Origin: Larix sibirica
Taxonomy: Eukaryota > Streptophyta > Pinopsida > Pinales > Pinaceae
DNA: 10,091 bases
Direction: 5' to 3'
NCBI GenBank assembly: GCA_004151065.3
Contig: NWUY0300009892.1
Coordinates: 10,806-20,896, forward strand
Each line of letters opens with the position of its first letter. Within the stretch, counting starts at the first letter, position 1. The notes under the pieces were generated by a model. That model ran no database searches and was not told the DNA's origin. It was given only the letters and a program-made list of their open reading frames with translations. The position numbers and the translations under genes were made by a program. Below are positions 1 through 6,514 of the stretch, piece by piece.

Positions 1-49
1 CCCCACCAACAACTAGTTGAGGAATATTCTCACCTAGGGGTGCAGTTAC

Positions 50-67
50 TGCATGCATATGCATGCA
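50..67. promoter_or_regulatory. 18-bp perfect palindrome with RY-like motifs
   Basis: TGCATGCATATGCATGCA reads the same on both strands and carries CATGCA/TGCATG twice. CATGCA is the core of the RY/Sph element bound by plant B3-domain factors of the ABI3/FUS3/LEC2 type. It lies in the LTR, about 340 bp from the LTR start, a region where promoter elements would be expected. The palindrome is directly visible; the regulatory role is inference. Confidence 0.5.
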
Positions 68-230
68 AAACATTAATTATGGACTTTAGGACCCCCATGG
101 TCCAAAATAATAAAAATTTGGTGGATTAGAGTATTGTTACCTGGGGAGCTGCAACTCCTAACCCCAACCCCTTCTCGTATGAAATTCCAAGACCCCCCAG
201 CAACGTTATTGTCATGTTGTGCCATTATTG

Positions 231-280
231 ATTATAATAATAATAATATTAATAATAATGATAATTAAATAATAATAATG
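231..280. repeat. AAT-rich interrupted microsatellite
   Basis: This is a run of TAA/AAT triplets with a few interruptions inside the LTR 5' portion. The copy at 6465-6514 has the same interruptions, which supports very recent duplication, because microsatellites usually change length quickly. Confidence 0.85.
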
Positions 281-407
281 ATCATTACTGCAAATTAAAT
301 AGAATTCATCTCAATAAAGGTCCATTGTCCTGTCCCCTAGTGTCAACTCGTCAAAACAAAATAAGCAAAACACACCAATGTCTGTGGGCTTACCACGGGG
401 TATTACA

Positions 408-420
408 TCCCCTCCCCCCC
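408..420 (-). other. Polypurine tract (PPT), plus-strand primer site
   Basis: On the minus strand the 13 bases GGGGGGGAGGGGA directly precede TGTAATACCCC at 407. A purine-only tract abutting the 5' TG of the LTR is the priming site for plus-strand DNA synthesis in LTR retroelements. It lies about 40 bp downstream of the end of the pol remnant, as expected. Confidence 0.82.
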
Positions 421-459
421 AAACAAAGCATCATCCTCGATGCACTTATTCTTAAAATT

Positions 460-654
460 TTAAACAAATAGGTGAGGGTAGGACTCCCTCACAACATCCT
501 CTAGCTCCCAAGTAGCGTCATTAGGTCCGTAATGGGTCCACTAGACCTTGACCTGCTTGACATCTTGGTTCCTGAGCAATCTGACCTTGCTATCCAAAAT
601 GCATACCGGCTGTACCGGAAATTCCCCCTCTGGCTCCACCTGAGTCACAACCAA
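460..654 (-). pseudogene. Ty3/gypsy chromovirus pol remnant: integrase C-terminal chromodomain
   Basis: Minus-strand translation gives about 64 codons that resemble the last part of plant chromovirus integrases. In order they contain PVCILDSKVRLLRN (609-568), then KV-stop-W, then DATWELEDVV and YPHLF shortly before a TAA at 460-462. In the family, an ILD..V..LRN stretch followed by VKV.W and ATWE.ED..R..YPHLF forms the chromodomain, which helps direct integration to particular chromatin. An in-frame TAG at 541-543 falls between the VKV-like and W positions, and a TGA at 655-657 closes the frame upstream. No reverse transcriptase, RNase H, protease or integrase core can be seen upstream, so the gene is a broken stub. 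A plus-strand frame over 532-789 is a shadow of it. Confidence 0.85.
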
Positions 655-967
655 TCAATGGATCGTATGATTAATCCCCAGGTGCATATACATATACATA
701 TATCATCTCTCAATAGAAGCAAGCATTATACATCTTATCATTCTTATCGTGAACACAACCAATTGTCTAAAATATTTATAAACCAATAGGAGTCAAGAAA
801 ACATGACATATCCTTTCTTAAGTGTTGTGTTCTTATCCTTATTTTCTTTAATTCTCAATCTTATGGTTAAAGATAGGTAAGTGGTTTCATTATAAAAACT
901 CTCAATCATTATATATGTACCATTCCTACATATCTCATATGTATTATATATACACTTAAATGTTCAA

Positions 968-1076
968 CATTATATTTTATATAAATTAATTCTTTTGAGC
1001 ATTTAAAAACTAGATCCCATTATATGTATCAAACTTTATATATTCTCATAAATTTCCAGCATTATATTTTATATAA
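968..1076. repeat. 17-bp AT-rich direct repeat pair
   Basis: CATTATATTTTATATAA occurs at 968-984 and again at 1060-1076, 92 bp apart, inside an AT-rich stretch with further ATATGTA-type runs. The pair is also present at +6,234. I see no function for it. Confidence 0.7.
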
Positions 1077-1300
1077 TCATAAGCTCATACTGCTGCATTA
1101 CAGTCAGTAGTGCTTAACAGCTCATTCAGTATAGGTAGGGGCACGGTCTAGAGTTGTTATTCATATTCCGATCTATTAAAACTTGACCAGCAACATAGCA
1201 TGTAAACTATCCAAAATCACAATACAAGTTTGCTCTATGAGGCCGTTATCGCAAAGATTAAAATATATAACAAACAAGCTGTGAATTATGGGCAGGGTCA

Positions 1301-1446
1301 GTCCTCCCACAAAGGCTGCCGCTCCTTAGTTGACAAGAAATAAATAACAAGCAACTGAAAGAAAGGCCTCCATTTCTCAGTTGCATGAATAAATATCAAA
1401 TGTATAATAAATAAACTGCTACTCGTCCTCCAACAAAGGCCGCCAC
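1301..1446. repeat. 22-bp imperfect direct repeat pair
   Basis: GTCCTCC-ACAAAGGC-GCC-C occurs at 1301-1322 and 1425-1446, matching at 19 of 22 positions and spaced 124 bp apart. It is a GC-richer island in an otherwise AT-rich internal region and may be the remnant of a local duplication. Confidence 0.65.
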
Positions 1447-2104
1447 CATCGCATAGTTTACACGAAGGGGATCAATAATATATAAAGAGCAACATAATAT
1501 CGTTCAAATAACACAGAGTTGAAACACATACACAGTCTTTATAACATAGGCCAACTAATCCTTAACCTGCATTCCATAGTCTAAAGATCGATTGTTCTTA
1601 TAATGAATATATACACACAATCTGTATATACTATAGATCGACACAAAATTGAAGTTGCCCCTTCATAGGATATCTAACTAACAATCATGACTCATAATCG
1701 ATGTATGTTGAACCCATCACGCCATAAATCTTTTAATGAACCAAACCATTTATCATAGCATAGTTTCAATGTGAAACCAACTACCATAATGTAGCTTGTT
1801 TAATTCAAAGCTAGTAACCCGTGTCTGTCATCAAGGAAACACTACTATAGTATATAAACTAGAACTAACAGTCAAAACATATAATCGAAATAACTAGAAG
1901 TTCTGCGACTGTTAAAAAAATTCCCTCATAAATCTGAGCGTTTACTTTTTCATATCTTCTATTACTGTCCACAAATCCGATCTACTTACATTGTTTCCAA
2001 TACAAAACTACAACAATACATATGCGGATGGCCGCTTAGAATGCCCAGAATAAATTTTAGTGCATGTATTCACATAGGTTTTTAGATCCGAGCATTTGAA
2101 CCAT

Positions 2105-2116
2105 GCTATGATATCA
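2105..2116 (-). other. Primer-binding site (PBS), initiator-Met tRNA type, mutated
   Basis: On the minus strand the LTR end ...GTGTGTTACA is followed by AG and then TGATATCATAGC, continuing CATGG. The usual plant PBS complementary to initiator tRNA-Met starts TGGTATCAGAGC, so 10 of 12 positions match. Its location two bases past the LTR's 3' end is canonical for minus-strand priming. The two mismatches suggest decay. Confidence 0.78.
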
Positions 2117-2851
2117 CTTGTAACACACCCAACTTAGGTCACAGGTAAAGAAGGGTACATGGGCTCTCTCTTAAGGTAGAGAAGGCTAATTTCTGATCTT
2201 AACATAGTTGATATGTTTATTCAAAGGGAATTAGTCATTTGGTAATTAATTTAAAACTTCTAGTATAACTAGTAAAGCCAACACTTCCTTAACTCAGCTA
2301 GAAGTTTTGTACTAAAAGCCTACTCATATACAAAATAAATTTTACCCCTTTTCTTACTTATAAACCAGATACAAAACCCATGGGAAAATCTGATATGTGC
2401 AGCCATATACGGCCATATGGTTGTCCATGATTAGATTCCCTAATTCATCATACAATATACATATCAAATTACAGATTACTAGTTCAGGGAATCACATACC
2501 TTCCCGGAGGCTATCAATCCAACATCAAAGTTAGTAACATAATAAACCTATCATTTACTTAAGCATTAAGAGTACAAAAGGAACCTTCATGATATATCTC
2601 AATAATCATACATAAAATATTAGAGGTCATAAGTACTTATCTTGATATATGCAACTAGAAGCAACATAACAATTTTCCTCCCAACCGTAGATCTCTACTT
2701 GGCGTATGTTTTCCCACCGAAATATCACCCCCGAGATAACGTCCTGGAATCTCACAACATAGGGTCTCTTCTAGGATGTACACTAATGGATGACACAGGA
2801 TATCTCTCCTCCTCAAGCAATATGATTGACTTCTTACCCCTATTCATCAGT

Positions 2852-3321
2852 ATTGTCCCCTCTCCCGGAAGACAAGATCAGAATCAAAGCGCTTCCTTTC
2901 TCAGGATTGTCCCCCTCTCCCAAAAGATAAGCAGTGGCCGATGTGGTCTCCTTCTTGGGATTTTCCCCCTCTCCTAGAGCACCACTTACCACTAAAATAT
3001 AGCTAACTTGTCATAATTGTCCCCCTCTCATGCAAGATGAGCACATGGCCTAGACACTTGTCCAGGATTGTCCCCCTCTACCTCAAGTTCTAGTGCAATC
3101 AGAATGAGATTTCCACATAGATTTGTCCCCCTCTCCTGTTGGATAATATCGGTGAAACAACAACACTTCCGAACTCCCAGGTAAAAGCACAAACTCGAAT
3201 CTCCACTAGAGAATTTGAAACAAAGGATGCATGGGCTAGACACTTGTCCTGGATTGTCTCCCTCTCCCTTAAGTTCTAGCGCATCCAGAATGATATTTCC
3301 ACACATAATTGACCCCCTCTC
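2852..3321. repeat. Regularly spaced C-rich motif array, segment A (8 copies)
   Basis: Variants of ATTGTCCCCCTCTCC begin at 2852, 2906, 2960, 3016, 3067, 3122, 3253 and 3308, giving spacings of 54, 54, 56, 51, 55, 131 and 55 bp. Sequence between the motifs is much less conserved from unit to unit, though traces such as AAGAT.AGCA and a terminal CTT.T.GG suggest a decayed minisatellite of about 54 bp. On the minus strand the core is the purine tract GGAGAGGGGGA, similar in composition to the element's real PPT. Confidence 0.88.
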
Positions 3322-3412
3322 TTGTTGTATAATCTCGATGAAACAACAACACTCCTGACCCCCCGGGTCAAAGCACAAACTCGAATCTCCACTAAAGCAT
3401 TCAAAATAAAGG
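3067..3412. repeat. 186-bp tandem duplication within segment A
   Basis: 3067-3252 and 3253 to about 3412 are two diverged tandem copies. Shared landmarks are CTCAAGTTCTAG or CTTAAGTTCTAG, AGAATGA.ATTTCCACA, GAAACAACAACAC, and AAGCACAAACTCGAATCTCC. The motif pair at 3067/3122 reappears at 3253/3308, exactly 186 bp later. Segment B has the same duplication (5034 and 5220), so it predates the A/B split. Confidence 0.85.
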
Positions 3413-3438
3413 AGAAACAACTCTCCCAACTCCACAGA

Positions 3439-3462
3439 TCGAATTCCTACTAGGGAATTCGA
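3439..3462. repeat. Inverted repeat with 9-bp perfect arms
   Basis: TCGAATTCC (3439-3447) pairs with GGAATTCGA (3454-3462) across a 6-base loop. It belongs to a family of imperfect CTAG-centred palindromes that also includes about 3196-3217, about 3382-3402 and 3496-3515. Starts of the shared GAAT/GGAT core are at 3197, 3383, 3441 and 3496. In segment B the corresponding element at 5410-5430 is weaker. Confidence 0.75.
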
Positions 3463-3530
3463 ACCACATAGAAAAGACTACCACATACACCCTATGGATC
3501 CCTACTAGGGCATCCAAAACATACGTAGAA

Positions 3531-3547
3531 TTGGTCTCCAAGACCAA
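3531..3547. repeat. Small hairpin, 7-bp perfect stem
   Basis: TTGGTCT (3531-3537) and AGACCAA (3541-3547) flank a CCA loop. It is conserved base for base in segment B (5500-5516) and in the second macro-repeat copy (9765-9781), although neighbouring bases have diverged between A and B. Confidence 0.7.
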
Positions 3548-3873
3548 CAGAATCGTTCATCGTATCCTCCTAGATCTGTAAAACCCAATTCTCTACAAAA
3601 ATGTGCAAGTATAATGGCCAAATCTCCCTTTGGCATTCACAATTCCTATCAGAGCCTCCTCTGCACTGACCCTCAAACTCAACAATGAATGAATGAATTT
3701 AATTATGGAGCAATTAGAATCCCCTTAGACCCATTTGAATTGCCTCCAAGAGATGCACTCCATACCACTGAGGAAGGACTCCCAATCACTGGGGCTTCCT
3801 AGGAAACCATTGACTGAATCGTTCAAGTTCTCAACCAAGTAACTTGAATCCACTAAGGTAGACTCTAGAATAT

Positions 3874-3936
3874 GTTACACCTAAAATCTTACCACCATTA
3901 GATTCAGTGTATACATCCCTGAAGTTCCATTGGCTN
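3874..3936. other. Unrelated 62-bp stretch ending at an ambiguous base
   Basis: After homology to segment B ends at 3873, the bases 3874-3935 match nothing else in the window. They end at a single n at 3936. Immediately after the n the sequence switches to a fragment of segment A. The n thus sits on a junction between unrelated sequences, and is either an assembly join or an unresolved base. Confidence 0.8.
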
Positions 3937-3982
3937 ACATCTCAATAATCATACATAAAATATTAGAGGTTATATGTACTTA
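3937..3982 (-). repeat. 46-bp fragment of segment A fused to the start of segment B
   Basis: 3937-3982 aligns without gaps to 2594-2639 at a constant offset of 1,343 bp, with a few substitutions. It then switches directly to sequence homologous to 2137 onwards. The switch point shares ACTTA (3978-3982) with both parents (2635-2639 and 2132-2136), as expected for a microhomology-mediated duplication join. Confidence 0.8.
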
Positions 3983-4362
3983 GGTCACGGGTAAAGAAGG
4001 GTGCATGGGCTCTCTCTTAAGGTAGAGAAGGATAATTTCTGATCTTAGCACATCGGATATGTTTATTCAAAGGGAATTAGTCATTTGGTAATTAATTTAA
4101 AACTTCTAGGTTAACTAGTAAAGCCAACACTTCCTTAACTCAGCTAGAATTTTTGCACTAAAAGCTTACTCATATACAAGATAAATTTTACCCCTTTTCT
4201 TACTTATAAACCAAATATAAAACCCATTGGAAAATCTGATATGTGACATCCATATACGGCCATATGGCTGTCTATGATCAGATTCCCTAATTCATCATAC
4301 AATATACATATCAAATTACATATTACTAGTTCAGGGAATCACATACCTTCCCGGAGGCTTTC

Positions 4363-4498
4363 AATCCAACATCAAAGTTTTTTTTTGTAAGCTAGTACCC
4401 ACGGAGTTTCAAACCAGTGACTTATCACAAAGAGTGCATTAATAGTACAACCATTCACCATCTATTCTACGCCCCATGGGAAATCCAACATCAAAGTT
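4363..4498 (-). mobile_element. Short tRNA-derived SINE with 17-bp target-site duplication
   Basis: A 102-bp insert (4380-4481) is flanked by perfect 17-bp direct repeats AATCCAACATCAAAGTT at 4363-4379 and 4482-4498. Segment A has the empty site, with a single copy at 2516-2532. On the minus strand the insert has an A-box-like TGGTGAATGG (4460-4451), a B-box-like GGTTTGAAACTCC (4415-4403; GGTTCGANNCC is the consensus) and a terminal A run (4386-4380). These are the marks of a Pol III-type SINE moved by LINE-like retrotransposition. It is short for a plant SINE and perhaps 5'-truncated. I cannot name the family. Confidence 0.87.
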
Positions 4499-4817
4499 AG
4501 TAACATGATAAACCTATCATTTACTTAAGCATTAAAAGTAAAAAAGCAACCTTCATGATACCTTTCAATAATCATACATAAAATATTAGAGGTCATAAGT
4601 ACTTATCTTGATATATGCAACTGGAAGCAACGTGACAATTTTCCTCCCAGCCGTAGATCTCTACTTGGCATATGTTTTCCCACCGAAAGATCACCCCCGA
4701 GTTGAGGTCTTGGAATCTCGCACGAGAAGGTCTCTTCTAGGATGTACACTAATGGATGACACAGGAGATCTCTCCTTCTCAAGCAATATGAATGAATTCT
4801 AACCCCTCTTCCTCAGG

Positions 4818-5288
4818 ATTGTCCCCCTCTCCCAGAAGACAAGATCATAATCAAAGCGCTTCATTTCTCGGGATTGTCCCCCTCTCCTAGAAGGTAAGCA
4901 GTGGTCGGTGTGGTCTCCTTCTCGGGATTTTCCCCCTCTCCCAAAACACCACTTACCACTAAAATATAGCTCACTTATCAGAATTGTCCCCCTCTCCTGC
5001 AAGATGAGTGCATGGCCTATACACTTGTTCAGGATTGTCCCCCTCTCCCTCAAGTTCTAGCGCAACCATAATGATATTTCCACACAGAATTTTCCCCCTC
5101 TCCTGTTGGATAATCTTAGTGAAATAACAACACTTTCGACCTCCCAATTCAAAGCACAAACTCGAATCTCCACTGGAGCATTCGAAACAAAGGATGCATG
5201 GGATAAACACTTTTCTGGGATTGTCCCCCTCTCCCTTAAGTTCTAGCACATCCAGAATGAGATTTCCACAAAGAATTGTCCCCCTCTC
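4818..5288. repeat. Regularly spaced C-rich motif array, segment B (8 copies)
   Basis: The same motif as in segment A starts at 4818, 4873, 4927, 4983, 5034, 5089, 5220 and 5275, with spacings of 55, 54, 56, 51, 55, 131 and 55 bp. This matches the segment-A spacings almost exactly. Two copies read ATTTTCCCCCTCTCC instead of ATTGTCCCCC, the third in line with the A array and the sixth unlike it. Confidence 0.88.
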
Positions 5289-5499
5289 TTGTTGGTTAAT
5301 CTCGGTGAAACAACAACACTTCCGACCCCCCTCAGGAAAAAGCACAAACTCGAATCTCCATTGGAGCATTCGAAATAAAGGAGAAACAACTCTCCTAAAT
5401 CCATAGATCAAATCCCTACTAGGGAATTTGAACCACATAGAAAACACTACCACAGACAGCCTCCGGATCCCTACTAGGGCATCTGAAACATACAAAGAA

Positions 5500-5516
5500 T
5501 TGGTCTCCAAGACCAA
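5500..5516. repeat. Small hairpin, segment B copy
   Basis: TTGGTCT, CCA loop, AGACCAA: identical to 3531-3547 in segment A despite divergence on both sides. A nearby CTAG-centred palindrome lies at about 5466-5485. Confidence 0.65.
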
Positions 5517-6008
5517 CAGAATGTTTCACCAGATCCTCCTAGATTTGTAAAATCCAATTCTCTGCAAAAATGTGCAAGTATAATGGCAAAATCTCCCTTT
5601 GGCATTCGTAATTCCTGTCAGAGCCTCCTCTGCACTGATCCTCAGACTCAACAATGAATGAATGAATTTAATTTTGGAGCACTTTGAATCCCCTTAGACC
5701 CATTCGAATTGCCTCCAAGAGATGGACTCCAGACCACTAAGGAAGGACTCCCAATCGCTGGGGCTTCCTAGGAATCCATTGACTGAATCATTCAAGTTCT
5801 CAACCAAGTAACTTGAATCCACTAAGAATGACTCTAGAATATTGGAAAAGACACTCCCAGTCCTTAACTAACTCGAACTCATCAATTTTGCTCCAATCTA
5901 CCTTAATTGAATCTCAATCACCCATGAATTACTCCTCCTGCATGAACATAACTCGAATTTCATCCACTGATTCAAATTTTCCCAAATTCACTCCCATACA
6001 TTCAAGAT

Positions 6009-6148
6009 AACTCAATATTAACTTAAATTAATTTAGTTAAACTCAATTTAACTGAAATTAACTCAATATTAACTAACAGTAACTCAATTAAACTCAAATT
6101 AATTAATTTTAACTGACATTAACTCAATTTAACTAAAATGAGCTCAAT
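6009..6148. repeat. AT-rich degenerate tandem repeat (AACTCAAT, about 20-bp period)
   Basis: AACTCAAT recurs at 6009, 6040, 6060, 6081 and 6121, with near-copies at 6091 and 6141. Each is followed by TTAAC- or ATTAAC-type sequence, and spacings are close to multiples of 10 or 20 bp. The stretch is composed largely of AACT, TTAA and CAAT words and resembles a decayed short minisatellite. Confidence 0.78.
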
Positions 6149-6283
6149 ATTAACTACCAATGACCCAAGATAGGCTCTACTATGATCTCTATTAGTTAAA
6201 AGGGTGCATATCTCATGTGTGAAGTGGAAGTGAACCCCACCAACAACTAGTTGAGGAATATTCTCACCTAGGGGTGCAGTTAC

Positions 6284-6301
6284 TGCATGCATATGCATGC
6301 A
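6284..6301. promoter_or_regulatory. 18-bp perfect palindrome with RY-like motifs (second copy)
   Basis: Identical to 50-67. It lies 340 bp inside the LTR from the TG at 6641. The RY-type reading is inference from the CATGCA core. Confidence 0.5.
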
Positions 6302-6464
6302 AAACATTAATTATGGACTTTAGGACCCCCATGGTCCAAAATAATAAAAATTTGGTGGATTAGAGTATTGTTACCTGGGGAGCTGCAACTCCTAACCCCA
6401 ACCCCTTCTCGTATGAAATTCCAAGACCCCCCAGCAACGTTATTGTCATGTTGTGCCATTATTG

Positions 6465-6514
6465 ATTATAATAATAATAATATTAATAATAATGATAATT
6501 AAATAATAATAATG
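6465..6514. repeat. AAT-rich interrupted microsatellite (second copy)
   Basis: Same length and same interruptions as 231-280. Confidence 0.85.

Larger units (their letters stand above)
1..407 (-). mobile_element. LTR 5' portion (partial), next to a polypurine tract
   Basis: On the minus strand this block begins TGTAATACCCCG at 407, directly after a purine-only tract, which is the standard junction between the internal region and the 3' LTR of a gypsy-type element. It then runs leftwards out of the window. It contains an AAT-rich microsatellite (231-280), an 18-bp perfect palindrome (50-67) and a 10-bp palindrome CAACTAGTTG (10-19). The same sequence at 6235-6641 continues leftwards to 5843, so the part lost to the left of position 1 was probably similar. 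The LTR start is seen directly. The assignment to a chromovirus comes from the chromodomain remnant just upstream. Confidence 0.75.
655..2118 (-). mobile_element. Non-coding internal region of the element (first copy)
   Basis: About 1.46 kb between the chromodomain stub and the primer-binding site, AT-rich and with many stops in all frames. I see no gag zinc knuckle, no protease DSG or DTG motif and no reverse-transcriptase YVDD motif. In an autonomous gypsy element this interval would hold about 4-5 kb of gag-pol, so most of the coding region has been deleted or replaced. It holds two small direct-repeat pairs (968-984 with 1060-1076, and 1301-1322 with 1425-1446) and many TATA-like AT runs around 900-1080. 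Whether it is a deletion derivative or foreign filler cannot be told from the sequence. Confidence 0.6.
1..3857. repeat. 6,234-bp macro-repeat, first copy (shared part)
   Basis: This stretch recurs in the same orientation at 6235-10091, offset by exactly 6,234 bp with no indels that I could find. The unit of period 6,234 therefore runs from 1 to 6234, and the window holds about 1.6 units. The six differences I found are at 1977 (c, versus t at 8211), 2595, 2669, 2673, 2674 and 2698. The repeat spans an LTR start, a polypurine tract, an internal region, a primer-binding site and an LTR end, so it is larger than any single LTR. It could be a recent segmental tandem duplication, a tandem retroelement array, a circular molecule or an assembly effect. 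Confidence 0.97.
2119..3879 (-). mobile_element. LTR segment A (PBS-proximal)
   Basis: The minus-strand ends are TGTAACA at 3879 and TGTTACA at 2119, a perfect 7-bp inverted pair, with the PBS directly adjacent. It is homologous to segment B: A 2132-3873 aligns with B 3978-5842, clearly diverged by eye, and B has an extra SINE. Homology to B stops at 3873, just inside the TGTTACA. The segment contains the eight-copy C-rich motif array, a 186-bp internal duplication and several palindromes. Open frames at 2642-2977 (plus) and 3028-3435 (minus) are low-complexity translations of these repeats and not credible genes. Confidence 0.65.
3978..5842 (-). mobile_element. LTR segment B (diverged copy of segment A)
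   Basis: Collinear with segment A 2132-3873 but with many substitutions, a few small indels and one 119-bp insertion (SINE plus duplicated target). It lacks the terminal GTGTGTTACA found in A at the PBS side, because it starts at the ACTTA join. At the other end, where A has TGTAAC, B continues into the LTR 5' portion at 5843. It carries its own eight-motif array and the 186-bp duplication. A 181-codon minus frame (4971-5516) is a by-product of the C-rich repeats: its repeated GEGDN and QERGTI peptides come straight from them. Confidence 0.82.

Noticed and set aside
532-789. 85-codon plus-strand open frame, repeated at 6766-7023
   Set aside because: It lies antisense over the chromodomain remnant and the AT-rich interior. 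It has no domain, and its identity in the two copies is due to the macro-repeat.
2500-2515. Splice-donor-like GGAAGGTATGTG on the minus strand in the LTR
   Set aside because: One short match in AT-rich DNA with no paired acceptor or exon. It is expected by chance.
2642-2977. 111-codon plus-strand frame (and 8876-9211; shorter 4608-4802)
   Set aside because: It runs through an LTR segment and ends inside the motif array. The segment-B version stops early after 64 codons, and no domain is recognisable.
2852-3321. Regularly spaced short repeats resembling a CRISPR array
   Set aside because: The context is a plant retroelement, the core is degenerate and only about 15 bp, intervening sequences are partly related to each other, and no cas-like gene exists.
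2852-3321. G-quadruplex cluster on the minus strand
   Set aside because: Each motif has a single G5 run and runs are about 54 bases apart, too far for an ordinary intramolecular quadruplex.
3028-3435. 135-codon minus-strand frame (and 9262-9669), with 181- and 84-codon relatives in segment B (4971-5516, 4799-5053)
   Set aside because: The repeated GEGDNPG- and QERGTI-like peptides come from the C-rich motif array. A and B keep motif spacing but not a common reading frame, so a protein is not supported.
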